Assembly (NCBI RefSeq): GCF_902635505.1
Contig: NC_045429.1
Span: 163,454,997-163,518,996, forward strand
Direction: 5' to 3'
From: Sarcophilus harrisii
Lineage: Eukaryota > Chordata > Mammalia > Dasyuromorphia > Dasyuridae
DNA: 64,000 bases
Shown: positions 36,503 to 49,049 of the stretch, piece by piece
Position numbering within the stretch: the first letter of the stretch is position 1
How the letters are laid out: each line of letters begins with the position of its first letter
Position numbers and translations under genes: made by a program
Notes under the pieces: model-generated
Database searches by the model: none
Told to the model about the DNA's origin: nothing
Seen by the model: only the letters and a program-made list of their open reading frames with translations

Positions 36503-36819
36503 CAATTTATTAAGCATTTATTGTTTCTCTAATTTTTTCTTTTACTCATCAGTCCTTTAAGGATGAAGTTATTTATCCTTCAACTAATTTTATACATTTT
36601 AGTGGCTTCTAAATGAACATAAATTTTATTTCATTGTCATAATTAAATGTGTTTAACTTTTCTGCATTTATTAATGAAGTTTATGCCCTAATACAATTTC
36701 ATTTTTTTGTAAATAAACTATGGATGAATAGCTAATTAATATCTATATTCCTTTCCATTACTGTCCAATAATCACCAGACACCTATCATCTTTAGCTGTT
36801 ATAAAAATTTCCTTCAAAT

Positions 36820-37620
36820 TTCTAACTTGTTCCTGGTTTTTGTTTTTGTTTTCGTTTTTTGCTTTACAAGTCTAAAAGGGATACCTAAAAGAGATATGTT
36901 ATAGTTTTACTATTTCTTCCTTTACCTCATTCAACATTTCTTTTAAATATTTAGGTGTTATTCATCCTACCAAATACTAATTTATTGTCTTTGGTGCCTT
37001 TCAGCATAATGAAGGTGCTTTGTTTATTTTAATCAAGCCTATTTTTTTCTATTATCATATAAAATCATAGTTGCTACTCCTACCTTTTTTTACTTCAACA
37101 AAATCCTAATAGATTTTGCTTTCATTCTTTAATTTTAACTATGTACTAATCTTTTTATTTCAACCACGTTCTTTTTAAACAACATATTGTTGGATTCTTT
37201 CTAATCCATTTTGTTATCCTCTACTACTTTATAGATCAGTTTTTATTCACATTTTGTGATCATTAATTGCATATTGCTTTCCATTCAATTTTCTTATTTT
37301 TCCTCCCCTATCTTCACAAAGAAGTTGGTGAGAAGTGGAAAATATACTAAGCACCAATCCTCTGTGTTAAATTAAATCTGTTGCTATTTCTCTGCCTCTC
37401 TTTTCCTCTTACTTTAATACGACATACAACTTCTTACATTTCTCTCTTTTCAAACCTCTTTTCATAATCATTGCTTCATGATTAGATTTATTTTTCTTAT
37501 GATTCATATCTTCCTGAATATATTCCTGAACATACCTTCCCTCTAATACCCTTGTTTCTTCGCCCTATTTAATCTTAATTTCTGGTTGAGTAAAAATGCT
37601 TTCTGCACTAACCTTTGAGT
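36820..37620 (-). mobile_element. Old L1 fragment, ORF2 start region
   Basis: On the reverse strand around 37190 the sequence reads NPTICCLKRTWLK after small corrections for divergence, matching the L1 endonuclease phrase NPTICCLQETHLK, followed by a region resembling KGWKQNLLxF. Later parts to 36820 resemble the next endonuclease segment. It is strongly diverged, with many stops. Confidence 0.5.
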
Positions 37621-37689
37621 TGGCATGAATTCCATGCTACTTTGAATATTTGAAATAAAAATGAGGTTCCAATGATACCTAGATGAAAA

Positions 37690-38170
37690 AAAAAACTATA
37701 TGAAGGACAGATGAAACGAGGTAATGTCTCCAGGCAAGGTGAATACACAGGAAGCTTTTATTGGCGGGTTTAAGGTTTGTACTCTTATCTCAAAGAACCG
37801 GAGTTCAAAGAAACAATAAATAGTGGAGAATAGATAATTCCTTATTATTATGGGAGATTTCCTTTCCATTGCTGAAGTTACCTTGTTAAGTTGAGAAGCA
37901 TTTAAATACCTACTATGTGTCAGATTTTGTGCTGGATGCTGGGGATTCAAAGAAAGGCAAAAAACAATTCCTTATCAGCTATCCACAATGAAAGGATATG
38001 CTCTTTGCTTTAAGGGTGTGCTTTCTATAGAAAAGAATTGAATAAAATGGTTTTGTTTTTAGTTCTAAGAACCTCAGAATGAGGATAGCCTAAATCTTCT
38101 AGAACATTTCCATTCTGAATGTCCAGCAGATAAATAAAAGTCAGATTTTCTGATTATTATTTTTCAGAAA
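37690..38170. other. No gene; possible L2-like fragment at 37880-37975
   Basis: AATACCTACTATGTGTCAG and TGCTGGATGCTGGGGATTCA resemble L2-like central phrases on the plus strand. Nothing else recognised. Confidence 0.4.
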
Positions 38171-38179
38171 GATCATATG

Positions 38180-38395
38180 GTCATAAATTTAGAACATGAT
38201 TCAAAGCTAAAAGTGATCTTAGTAGTCATTGAATCCAACCCCCTCATTTTCTCATTTTACAGATGCAGAAAATGAAACTGATGAAGGTTAAATAATTTGC
38301 CTAATGTCACATAGTTAATATGTATTTTAGGTAGGATTTCAATTCAGGTCTTCCTAAATTTAAACAAACACTGTATCTACTAAGAAACCCAACTG
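38180..38395 (+). repeat. MIR/THER-type SINE
   Basis: GTCATTGAATCCAACCCCCT, TTTTACAGATGCAGAAAATG, AATTTGCCTAATGTCACATA and TTCAATTCAGGTCTTCC in the canonical order. 38400-38840 has nothing recognised. Confidence 0.8.
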
Positions 38396-38844
38396 TCTAT
38401 GGTTCAACTTCACTTTTTATTAATCATGCAGAATTTTATCATTCACTGCAACTTGCAAAAAATCAAGAAAAAAAATCCATGTATCTATCAGTAATCTCAG
38501 TTACTTCAGTAGAAACTTCTAAAGATTTTAATTTTAGCTACTAAAACTTTGCCAGAGCTTTTAGTATTATTCCCCCAGCAGCAAATGTAAAATGTTTATA
38601 CTCAGGCCCAGGTTTTTAATCCATTAAGTCACAATATTTGTACCTGAGAAGTCTCAGATGACCTTTTGTACCTGAAGGCTTGTATGTCTTCCCTAAGAGG
38701 CTGTCAGTAGGGATTCTATTTAAGACTTTATACCCAGCTGTTCATTACTTTCATGATCATGTTTTCAATGTAACTTCAAACAATGTATCTATTTAAGGGA
38801 AATAAATGAACAAGCCAAGGATTTAGTGGGGATGATGAGTATTC

Positions 38845-39215
38845 TTTTTTTTTAAATTTATTTAATAGCCTTTTATTTACAGGTTATATGCATGGGTAAC
38901 TTTACAGCATTAACAATTGCCAAACCTCTTGTTCCAATTTTTCATCTCTTACCCCCCCCCACCCCCTCCCCCAGATGGCAGGATGACCAGTAGATGTTAA
39001 ATATATTAAAATATAAATTAGATACACAATAAGTATACATGACCAAACCGTTATTTTGCTGTACAAAAAGAATCAGACTCTGAAATATTGTACAATTAGC
39101 TTGTGAAGGAAATAAAAAATGCAGGTGGGCATAAATATAGGGATTGGGAGTTCAATGTAATGGTTTTCAGTCATCACCCAGAGTTCTTTCTCTGGGTGTA
39201 GCTGGTTCAGTTCAT
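38845..39215 (-). mobile_element. 5'-truncated L1 3' end
   Basis: T-run, then TTATTTAATAGCCTTTTATT, GGGTAACTTTACAGCATTAA and GATGGCAGGATGACCAG, nearly identical to 1495-1850. It is truncated in the 3' UTR at about 39215, so it belongs to the same subfamily as the 1448-3662 L1. Confidence 0.9.
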
Positions 39216-39224
39216 AATAGGTCT

Positions 39225-39352
39225 ATTTTTGACCTAGGTGGCAGAATCCTGCTGTTGTCTTGACCTCAGACACTTAATACTTCCTAGCTGTGTGACCTTA
39301 GGCAAGTCACTTAACCCCAATTGCCTCAGTGTAAAAAAAAAAAAAAAAAAGC
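39225..39352 (+). repeat. tRNA-derived SINE, short-tail type, with poly-A
   Basis: GACCTAGGTGGCAGAATCC, a TAGCTGTGTGACCTTAGGCA block and TTAACCCCAATTGCCTCAG followed by an A-run of about 18. Confidence 0.8.
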
Positions 39353-39379
39353 CAAGGAGACAGTTAAAATTATAACCTT

Positions 39380-39670
39380 TTGTCTTCTACCCAGAAACTA
39401 TTTGTGAAGAGCTTTACATGCCCAAAGAGATTATATTCAATCCTAGAAACAATGGAGAACTGTTGGAATATATTGCATTGGGAAAAGTTCCCTGACATAA
39501 TCAGACCTGTTTTTTAAGGAATACAATATTTGAAGCTATGTGAAAGATAAACTGGAGTAGGGAGTGGTTTTAAACAAGAAGATCATGTGGGAAATGTTTG
39601 CAGTAATCTGGGTGATGATTTATGAGAGCCTGAATTGTAGTCATGGTAGTTTGAACGATAGGGAAACGTG
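39380..39670 (+). mobile_element. L2-like LINE fragment
   Basis: AATCCTAGAAACAATGGAGA, a GACATAATCAGACCTG run and AAACTGGAGTAGGGAGTGG follow the family order. Confidence 0.5.
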
Positions 39671-39684
39671 AGATTTTTGGAAGC

Positions 39685-40200
39685 ATCTTTCTCATGTCTC
39701 TCCTTCACTCAGTGGCTTCCCCTAGGTTACCATACAAATTCCAGAGTCTTATATTGAAGGGCCTCAACAGTCTGACACCAATAGACATTTCCATCCTCAT
39801 CTCCTACCACTCCCCTTTTCACAGTTTATTCTAGGTAAACTTCAGTATTAAATATAAAATCAGAAATTTAAGGCTGGATAGGACTTTGGGTTTTATCAAT
39901 TTCTAGTTGAGGAAAACAATAATTTATTCAAGGTCACCCAGCTCATGATGAAGGCAATGTTTGAATCTAGATCCTCTGAATCCTACTGCAAAATTCTTTA
40001 TCAATGGAGCACACTGCTTCTAAACAATTATTGTCTCATCATCACTTCTGCTATTTTCATGTCTTTGCTCACCCTGTCCGGTTTTCTTGGAATGTACTTT
40101 CCTCTCTTCTCATTCAATTCTTTAGCCTTTCCTTCAAGACTCAACTCAAACACTATTTTATCCTTAAAGTAACTGCAGACTCTGGCTCCCCACTTTCCTG
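39685..40200 (-). mobile_element. L2 fragment interrupted by a MIR
   Basis: 39685-39842 and 40020-40200 read like reverse-strand L2 (TCAGTGGCTTCCCCTAGG, AGTCTGACACCAATAGAC; then TTCCTTCAAGACTCAACTC). Between them, 39843-40020 is MIR-like (GATAGGACTTTGGG, GAAGGCAATGTTTGAATCT). Confidence 0.55.
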
Positions 40201-40239
40201 AGAGAGCAATCACCAGTAACTATTACCTCCTATGCTTGG

Positions 40240-40459
40240 CCAAACTAGAATGGTAGTCTATGGAGCATTGGATTTGAATTTAGGAAGATGAAAGTCCTAA
40301 TCCTGCCTCAGTCCTTTTCTGTGTGAAGAACCTGGGTAATCACTGGACCTCTCCAAGCTTTAGTTTCTTCCTCCATAAAATAACCTATAGCCCTACAAAA
40401 TCTAATTTGATGATCCTATTCTCATAGCTTTTTGTCTGGCTTGTTTACATTTATTTCAT

Positions 40460-40502
<43 letters not shown>

Positions 40503-40503
40503 T
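40240..40503 (+). repeat. SINE remnant followed by (CT)n microsatellite
   Basis: 40240-40440 has TGGAGCATTGGATTTGAATT, AATCCTGCCTCAGTCC and GGGTAATCACTGGACCTC, a diverged SINE. (CT)n lies at 40461-40503 and GT-rich repeats at 40530-40580. Confidence 0.6.
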
Positions 40504-40594
40504 CCAGATAGATTTATATTACACATATAAATGTATGTGTATGTGTGTATGTGTATGTGTGTGTGTATTAATGCATGTGTATGTTTCTGTTATT

Positions 40595-40835
40595 TTTGTT
40601 ATTCAGGTGTTTTCATCACTTCATGACCCATTTGGGGTTTTCTTGGCAAAGATAGTAGAGTGCTTTGCAATTTCCTTCTCCAGCTTATTTTACACATGAA
40701 AAACTTTAGGCAAACAGGATTGTGTTTGCCCAAAATCATAGAACTATTAAGTGTCTGAGGCTGGGTTTGAACTCAGGTATTCCCGACTCCAGGTTTAGTG
40801 CTCTTTCTAATATACCACTTAGCTGCTATATTAGT
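40595..40835 (-). repeat. tRNA-derived SINE, long-tail type
   Basis: TTGGGGTTTTCTTGGCAAAG, AATTTCCTTCTCCAGC, GTGTCTGAGGCTGGGTTTG and ACTCCAGGTTTAGTGCTC, ending CACTTAGCTGC: the reverse complement of the copy type at 29375. 40840-42470 has no gene and no repeat I can name. Confidence 0.85.
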
Positions 40836-42760
40836 ATAAATATTCATATATTCATCCATCCATCCATTTGTTCTATCTATCATCTATCTTTTATTTATAT
40901 TTTATCTAATTTTTATATTTCCAGATTCTGATACAATGCTCATCAAGTAAATAGTTTTTAAGAGAAATTTTTGTTAAACTTGTAAGTGAGCCAATATGTT
41001 TTTATTATCATTAATAATAAAATTTTATTGAGACACAGTATCATTTCTATATGTGTTTCCTCCTAGGGGTTGTTGACTGAAGTCATAGGGACTAGCAGGG
41101 ACATGACCTCCAGTCTCCATTTAGGAGAACTACCAGCCTAGTCAGATTTACCCAAATACTAACTTTTCTACATGCCAACCAACAACTACAAAAGGAACTT
41201 ATGTACTTTGCAAAGCTTGGGATCTTTTATTTTAAGTTTTGGTAAAATATTATAATATTAGTGAACTTAATCCGCTGATAGAGTACAACATGTAATTAAA
41301 GGAGGGCATTTTTTTTTTTTTGGTGCAAGTATTCAACAATGCCCTTCCAAGAGAGAGGCTTGTAGTCAATAGGATAGATATATCCTCAATTTAAAAATCA
41401 CCTGATATTTTCTTTTGAAAAGGGGCATTCATATACCACAAAAGAGGAAGTAGTCATAGGGAGAGTTGACAAATTAATACTTTTTTTACTGTGTAATTAT
41501 TGAAATTGCATATGTATCTTATGTCCTCTCCTTTTAATTGTAGGGAAAAACCATTACTTACATATATGTGTATCACTCAGGTTGCTAAATGGTATTATGC
41601 CCATATTAGATGCTTTGTATTTGTTGAGTGAAATTTCTAAGATGTATAATTGCCAAAGCAATCAAGAAAAACATTTTAATAATTTAAGCTCATCTAAACA
41701 AACAAAAACATAAATAATCAGTTGCAGTTTAGTTCCATCATATGAAAAGGAAAGAAAATAAAGACATATAATCAACCAAGATGTTTTGTGAATGAGTTAA
41801 TGAAAAAACTACAGGGCTACATCAGCAAAGCACATGAATTTTAGACAAAAGGGAAAAATGATCTCAGGGAAATTCCTAACCCCTATGATAACCAAGGAGG
41901 AGAGTTGGATATTGGTATACCAGTTAGAGAGAATATATAGTATGAGTAAGAGATAACCTCTATTAGAAAACTATCCCTATCTTCCCCCCTGCTCCCATCA
42001 TACACAGGAACTTAGTCTAACAACATTCAAAGTGTTCTAGCCATGGTATAACTTGACTAATATTATAGGGAAATATTAAATGATGCCCTTTCCTTAGGCA
42101 GGAAGAGAAAGAGAAATAAGCTTTTCCCAGAAGCTGCCACTTTTTGTGGGAAGTCAGGAATAGGTGGACACATGCACACAAATAAAAATTGAACAAATAG
42201 GGAGGGACAGGAATGTGAGAACTGAGATATTTCACAGGACTTTGGGAAATTTTGGATACAAAATGAAGTAAAGAAAAAGAATAATTTAAGAATGCACATT
42301 AGGGAAAGAACAATAGTGGCACCAAAGAAGTAAATGAGAAAAAACCCCAAAGCAAAGGAATTATTTAGAGCAGAGACACTAATATTAATCCTTTGAAATA
42401 TCTGTCAGGAATTTTTTTTTTTATAGTAAAGTAAGAGGAATATACAACTGCCCAAACTCTGAAAACCATTTTGACCTTGCTACTAGTTAAAGTCCCAAAT
42501 TTCAAAACATAAAACTCTTCCAAACTTCCTGTAATTGCCAGAATCTTGGAGTTTGTTCTGTCAAATAAGAAGAAACAGGAAGAGGAGTGAAATTTTGAAA
42601 ACAACTGGTAAGCACTACTTATATACAATTTGGCATGGTAAATAAATGTCATTGAGCATGAACCCTGAAATTGGAATTGGGACTGAATATAGAGAGGATA
42701 CTATTATCTCATAATAATTCACCTGTTCCATTGTTAACTTTGTTCCATATTTTTAACTTC

Positions 42761-43798
42761 TTAATTTTTTTCAGAAACCAAATCTATTGTTGAAGAGTGA
42801 CCTCTGAAGATTTCCCCAGTGACAATCAACTTAATTGCTCTTTGAAACCAAGGGTAAAAGAAAGCATAAATTAGAGGGTTCATAGCTGAGTTATAATAAG
42901 CAAACCAAACTAAAATTTCATAAATATATGTTGGGGTGATGAACCCTAGGAATGCATCAATTATTGATTCAATAAAGTATGGTAACCATGAAATCAGAAA
43001 TGCAATCACTGCAATGCCTAATGTTTTGGCTGCTTTTCTCTCCCTCTTAGCCACTCTGGCTTTATAACTTTCTGAGGATGACTCAGTTTGGCTATTAATA
43101 CTTTCAATCTTTCTAGCCTGTTCTTTAGCAACTAGAAAAATCTTACAGTAAAGAATGACCATAATCAGAGTGGGAATGAAGAATAACAGAAAGTCTATCA
43201 TTACCCAGTTTTGATTCACAGCCATCTGACAACTTCCCACACAGGTGAGAGCACTTACTAATTCCTCCAGTCCATCATCATTGGCACCTGTGTAAAAAAG
43301 TGAAAAACTAAATGTAGTGGCAAGGACCCAGGACAAGAAGATGCAGATTCCTGAAACTGACATGGTGAATTTGGTGGGATAGACAAGAGGGTCAGTAACA
43401 GCAATGTATCTATCAATAGAGATGAAGCACAAGTGGAAAATGGAACAATAACAAAATGATCCATCAAAAGTAGTGTGAAATTTACAGTATCTCTCTCCAA
43501 AATACCAACAACTTTCTACAGACCTCACCATACTGAAGGGCATTACAGTAATTCCCACCAAAAAGTCAGCACAAGCCAAGGAGGCAATAAGATAATTAGC
43601 TGGAGAATGTAGCTGCTTGAAATGAAGAATTGAAATCATGACCATAAGGTTTCCCAAAATAGCCAGCAGAGCTCCTGAGCCAAAGACCAAGTAGAGGATT
43701 ATTTGGGATCCAGGGGAGTAGGAAGTTTTAATGCAGGACCCATTGACGTTCTCATAGCAAAGCTGTGAAGGTTGGGACCCATTACTGTTGCTTATCAT
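42761..43798 (-). CDS. Intact trace amine-associated receptor, TAAR6/8/9 clade (gene 2)
   Basis: A 345-residue single-exon TAAR paralogous to the genes at 25488-26531 and 58705-59757. It is two residues shorter than gene 1 before the first Cys of the N-terminus. Key positions: sequons NGS at 6 and 19; C22 in NGSC, the N-terminal cysteine conserved in this clade; D3.32 (D112); DRYIAV at the end of TM3; ECL2 TCVGSCQ; D5.43 (D202) in [16 protein letters not shown] in TM6; and [16 protein letters not shown] in TM7. The C-terminus ends in LVSEKN. It differs from genes 1 and 3 at several ECL2/TM4/TM5 positions ([19 protein letters not shown]), so ligand tuning may differ. The start context AAGAATG and the proximal 5' flank are conserved with gene 1. 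The reading frame has no defect. The expected role is olfactory detection of amines, possibly diamines. Confidence 0.96.
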   Translation of the reverse strand: MISNSNGSQPSQLCYENVNGSCIKTSYSPGSQIILYLVFGSGALLAILGNLMVMISILHFKQLHSPANYLIASLACADFLVGITVMPFSMVRSVESCWYFGERYCKFHTTFDGSFCYCSIFHLCFISIDRYIAVTDPLVYPTKFTMSVSGICIFLSWVLATTFSFSLFYTGANDDGLEELVSALTCVGSCQMAVNQNWVMIDFLLFFIPTLIMVILYCKIFLVAKEQARKIESINSQTESSSESYKARVAKRERKAAKTLGIAVIAFLISWLPYFIESIIDAFLGFITPTYIYEILVWFAYYNSAMNPLIYAFFYPWFQRAIKLIVTGEIFRGHSSTIDLVSEKN

Positions 43799-44565
43799 TC
43801 TTCTCTCTGTTTATAAATATCTTTTGCTTTTCTTGGTAATCACAGAAAAGTTATCACTGATATTTCCAATATTCCTGAGGGAAAAAAGACAAATGCATGT
43901 CTGGACAAAGTCAAATACTATCCTTCAAGAATTATGATCTATTTCATTGAAATAGTTCTAAAACACTTCACATATTGCTAGGCACAATAGGTGGTTTATA
44001 AATACTTAATCCCTTTCCCCTTTCCTATAATTGTCTCTCTCCTCTGTTATACTCAGTATATGTCATTTTCACAATAGAACTGCTTCCCCTAATCTAAAAA
44101 CCACTTTGGTAAATAGCTTTGCATAAATCTCCTAAGCATCTTCATTAAGACAGTGAATGTTTATCTACTTGCTAGCTTTTCCTTCTGACATTCTCAATGT
44201 GTACCTTTGACAAGCTTCTCTGCAAAGTTCAGTGAGATAGTGAACGATTCCTCAGTTCATGAGTCATCTTTTATTTGCCCTTCTTCAAATTGTCAGCTCT
44301 CAATTAATGCCCCTCTACCTCTTGGGAGCTCAGCCAGAGAAGTGTCAGAATACCCCTAAGATACAATCCCTATGGGTTGGATGTGAACTAAGAGAAGAAA
44401 TTTTTTTCTCCCTGTAACCATTAATAAAGAATTTATTCCACTCCACAAGTGTTTATTCTATTGAAATATAAATTGTCCATTTTGTTTTGTAAGTTTTGCA
44501 CTTTCTGTATCTTTGTTTTGTAAATTTTTTTTTTGATGTTGGAATTCATGGAGAATATAATGTTA

Positions 44566-44569
<4 letters not shown>

Positions 44570-44607
<38 letters not shown>

Positions 44608-44612
44608 TGACA
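44570..44612. repeat. (GT)n microsatellite
   Basis: A nearly pure GT run in the upstream arm of unit B. GT/AT-rich repeats of other sizes lie at the corresponding place in unit A (27360-27560) and unit C (60540-60740), so this spot is repeat-prone in all copies. Confidence 0.9.
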
Positions 44613-45302
44613 ATGTATGAGATACAGGTGTATACATACTTGTATAAACACAAATGGCTACATATATGTTTGAATAGCTACTAAAGCTTAAAATTAGACT
44701 TTTTAGACATCCTGCCTACATTTGCATAAAACATAAACACACATATGAATAAATATATATATATATACATATATGTAGGTAAATATTAAATTTTTTGTGC
44801 TCATTAAACAATAAACTGTACTTTCTTAGATGTTGGCTGCCCATATTAGAGCATAACTCCTCAATAATATTTTTAGAAGTTTTTCCATTGTTAAATGTTC
44901 CACAGACCACAAATATGTTTGCTTTTTTACATTTAAGTCTTTTTAAATTTTGATTTACCTGAATATGTCTTAATTAGAACCCTTAGTCATTTCCATATTA
45001 TATTAAGACATCAGAGGAGAATGTTATTGGAAACTGAATCCATATTATACATATTTATTTATACACACATATATGTGTACATAATTTCATCAATGTAAGA
45101 AACTTCCACTGTGGATGTGTCTTTGCACAAAGGAAATTGGCAATTAGTGTATAACTTGCAGTCCGATAGATTTCTGGGGGAGGGATTAGGGAAGATACTG
45201 AGAGGTTAAAAGATTTTTTCAGAAACCCTCATGTGTCAGAACTCAGGTCTTCATAATTACAAAGCAAGCTTTGCTTCTATTATTTAATGCTGCCCCTCCA
45301 TA

Positions 45303-45390
45303 TAGAGGGTGTCACAAAAGTATTAATGCAATTTTATACTTTAATAGCTTAAGACTACACTAAGATCTTAATAGTTGAAGACTATAGTCT
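45303..45390. mobile_element. Mariner-like DNA transposon remnant, unit B copy
   Basis: GGGTGTCACAAAAGTATTAA followed by CTTTAATAGCTTAAG and a partial inverted answer. It is positionally equivalent to 28105-28185 and 61355-61430. Confidence 0.45.
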
Positions 45391-46402
45391 TGACTATATT
45401 CATATATTATACACACATACCTTTACACATGTAAATTAAATGTATAAGCATGTATAGATATAATATGCACATAGAACACCTATACATATATGACACCTGT
45501 TTTCAGGAAATAGAACAAGATGTTTGAATCAAGTAATATCTGGAAGTCAAAATCAATATTTGACCTTAATGACTTTCTGTGTGGCATAAAGAATCCCACA
45601 ACTTGTCTATAAGATGTGAAACAAACTTGAAATAAGACTTCACAATGGTGCCTGTTTCCAAACTGTATTCTTTTCTAATAGATCTATTCAACAATTGCAA
45701 TTGGTTGGGGCTGGGGTGGAGTGTATCTCTTTTTGTTTGTCCTTCACTTTGGAAGAGGACCAATGATCTCAAGAAGTGATGTCTGGAGGCAAAAGGAGGC
45801 AATATGGAGGGGTTAGAGCTTTGTCAGATATAGAAGATGTCACCGTCCACTATATTCTAAGATATCACATGTTGACATGACTTTTGTTTTGCTATTGGAC
45901 TTTGAAAATTCTGAAAGAGTGAAGCCGTAGACTGAGCAACTCTGTCTCACTTAAATCTCACCAATCACCTTATGATATAACTGATCCTTTTCAAAAAGGA
46001 AGAATGAAAAACAGTAATGGCAACAATAGTGGAAGGACAAACTCTTTGGAATCAAAGGTCCTAAATCTGTTCCTTTTTCTACCACTTAATATTTGGGGGC
46101 CTCAGGCAAGTTTTTAATTGTCTCTGCCAACTTTGTCAACACCTCTCCTAGGAAAGGGTCTGTTTCATTTTTTCTTTCATATTCCCAGAAAGTATCAGTG
46201 TCCATGGTGATCTCCCTAGATCACAATGCTTTTTTATTACTTTCAATAAGCCATCCACTGGGGCTTAGTTACCTTCTGAGTCAAGATTATATGATATCTA
46301 AGTTCTTAAACTTTTCAGTTTAATGAGAATCGGCTGGCAGGTGGAAACTCAAAGGGGATAAGGAACCCTGAAAAGGTCCTATTAAGCCTTCACACAAGAG
46401 GT

Positions 46403-46601
46403 TTTAGGCCTCCTGAAAATATTATTGGTATTAATTTTATAATATACATATTTATATGTATTTTATAATATACATATTATAATATAAAGACTTCACAATA
46501 GTCTTATTCCAAGTTTGTTTCACATCTTATAGACAAGTTGTGGGATTCTTTATGCCACACAGAAACTCATTAAGGTCAAATATTGATTTAGGCCTCCTGA
46601 A
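46403..46601. other. 169-bp insertion flanked by 15-bp direct repeats, carrying an inverted 90-bp copy of nearby DNA
   Basis: TTTAGGCCTCCTGAA occurs at 46403-46417 and 46587-46601. Between them are about 80 bp of AT-rich sequence and then 46500-46589, which is the reverse complement of 45550-45639 with only a couple of mismatches. Unit C (about 62300-62345) has a single TCCTCCTGGAAC-like site with no insertion, so it is specific to unit B. Confidence 0.85.
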
Positions 46602-46949
46602 CTATACCTACCTGTTATTTCATTGCTGTGAAGAACTGATGGTATGGAAATTCCTTCACTAATGATAGCTGCAACTTGTCTCTCATTTATAATATCTGGG
46701 AATTGGCTGTGGGTACCCAAGGGGTATGTGACTTGTCCTTGGTCACAAATATATTAAGTGTCAGAAGTGGGAGAAGATTCCAAGACTCTAAGTCAAGATT
46801 CTGACTCCAAAACCAAGCCCCAATCCACTAGGTAATTTTGTTTCTCTTTGCATTAATCATAAATAAGGAGATTACGCTACTCTATGTGTACAGTAACTTA
46901 ATAACTATAAAATACACATTAGGAATAGGAAGATTTTTAGCTCTTATTT

Positions 46950-49040
46950 TTGTAGTTAGGTGTGCAGTGGACAGAATGCTGGAGTCAAATCAGTCTAGAG
47001 AATGACAGCAGGCATAGCAAGTGAACTTTTAATTTTTCTTCATTTTTCAGTAAGAACATTTCTTATGGATGTAAACTAATTTCCCTTATTTCCAAGGCAG
47101 CTATGTACATGTTCAATGAATACAGTATTACAAATTACATGTATTAATAATGAACATTCTTAGTCATGGTAACTCATGATTAGTTGAGGGGATTGGGCAT
47201 TAAGATTATGAGACCTTGGTGAAAATCACCCTCATTGATATACATGATCAAAAAAATAGTCTTAGCTACTTTAATGCCATGAAACACATTTATTTCATGA
47301 TATTGTAGCAAAGGTCTGGAGTTATATCCTCCTAACTCTTTAATCATTCTTCTAATACTATAGGACCCTGATAACCTTTTTTATCCTCTTAGTGCACTCA
47401 CTTAACTCTCCACCTGGGATAGTATCACTGCTGGGCTAGTTTCCTAAGGTTTACTCCTATACACAGCTCTACTTTCAATTTCCAGGGCTACTTTTCCTTT
47501 GAATCCATGATTATCTCTCTTCTCTGATGAGGTTAAACTCAAAACTTCTTCCCTCAACATTGCCTTTCTGTGTATATATCTGACTAGAGTATGTGTATGT
47601 CTCAACTCCTTCAATTGTAATTGGAAGTTCATTGAATCAACTAAGTTGCAAACTCAATTTATGTGTCTCCGCTGAAAAAGTAGCACCTACACTAATAGAT
47701 GCATGCATGGTCTGTGCAGGGTTTCTTAAGCTTTTTCTGCTTGCAAGCCCTTTTCACCTGTTAAATTTTTATGTGATTCCAGGTATATCAGCATATAAAA
47801 AAACATATACAAATAAAATATTTACTGATAATAAATGATAACTTCTCAACTCCACATGCAGTTCAACCCCAGACATGACCCACAGTTTAAGAAAATGGGG
47901 TGTATGGGATGGAAAAGGGAGAAAATCCTAATACCACTTCCACTTCCTCAACCCTGACCTCTGGCATAAACAAGGGATCATGTTCCATAGAACTGCTCTA
48001 ATTTGTGACTTCCTAACTGATTGGAACTACTCAAATGTCATTGAGGGAGACCCAGAGGTATAAATTTCTCTGTGGATAGTTAAGTTCCCGTTCTAATATG
48101 TTAATATTTCATAAAGGAATCACCACACATTTTTTTACAATCTCTACTTCCTCTAATTAGATACTAGGCTTTCTGGTTTGAAGGGCTTGATCAAAGACCA
48201 ATTTCCCCACAAAAGCATGAAGACAAAGTTACACAAAGGCATTAAGGGCTCTCAAGCTCAGTTCCTTCATATGTAAACTGGTGATAAGACACTATCTACA
48301 TTATCAAACTACTGTAATTAAAAATTCTTTATAAGCCCAAAAGTGCTATATAAATTTGGGTTACTAATATAACTTTTGGGTAGATTTGAGGCTCAGCTTG
48401 CTTGGGGTGAGCGGAGTTAAATTCTCAAAGTATCCTCCCTCAGTTTCCATATTTTCTCATCTGGAATTGATTAAAGACTGCTTCCTTAAAGTCTTCAGGA
48501 TTCTTTTTTTGCCAAGTCTTTCTATTTTTATTTTTTAACTCAGAATAAAAGTGCCAGATTAGGAGTCCTTGGACCCTTGACTGGTACATCAACAAATCCT
48601 ATTAGATATATGAGGGTGATTTTGACTTTAATATGATGACCTTTTTGGATTATCTTTGATAAAAAGGAATTTAATGTGATTATTCATGCTTCTTGCTAAG
48701 AATGGCTAAATGGTGGATAAATGCATTATTTGCAGATTTAAGTTCTTCCCATGGGACTCTTCTATTATTTGATTGTTCTTTTCCCATATCAAAAACCTTG
48801 TTGCTAGTATAAAGCCAATTAGAATTCTAATTACACTCTTGCATAGAATCTCATTTTTCATTTATCTACTAGGTAGCAGTTATCACTAGTTCATGAATGA
48901 TAAAATGTGGATCAAGGCTATTGTTTTGCCATCAATGCAAACGCAACTCATCAGCAAATTAAGAGTTTTATAAAGGTTAAGTGACTTGCGAACAGTTAAA
49001 GAACTAACGTGTCAAAGATAGAACTTAATCTGATTCTATG
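46950..49040. other. No gene recognised
   Basis: A SINE-like scrap near 46955-46995 (TTAGGTGTGCAGTGGACAG). The rest has no family resemblance I can support. Confidence 0.4.
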
Positions 49041-49049
49041 GCTGAGGAG

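Larger units (their letters stand above)
42480..46940. repeat. Segmental duplication unit B (around TAAR gene 2)
   Basis: The flanks of gene 2 match units A and C. On the left, about 42590-42760 matches 25310-25487 and 35450-35640. On the right, 43800-46940 matches 26532-29370 and 59760-62695 in order, including the mariner-like palindrome and the block at 45545-45680. Left of 42480 I see no match to the other units, so this copy has a shorter 3' arm. A 169-bp insertion at 46418-46586 is specific to this unit. Confidence 0.75.

Noticed and set aside
42063-42652. Two 95-residue open frames left of gene 2
   Set aside because: AT-rich sequence without domains; the part shared with units A and D is non-coding there.
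43258-43500. 80-residue open frame on the minus strand (with a twin at 59211-59453)
   Set aside because: It is an alternative frame of the TAAR coding region; its conservation follows from the real gene.
46500-46589. Hairpin RNA or foldback transposon formed with 45550-45639
   Set aside because: The arms are about 860 bp apart, and one arm is an old part of the duplication unit shared with A and C, so this is a copied insertion, not a mobile foldback element.
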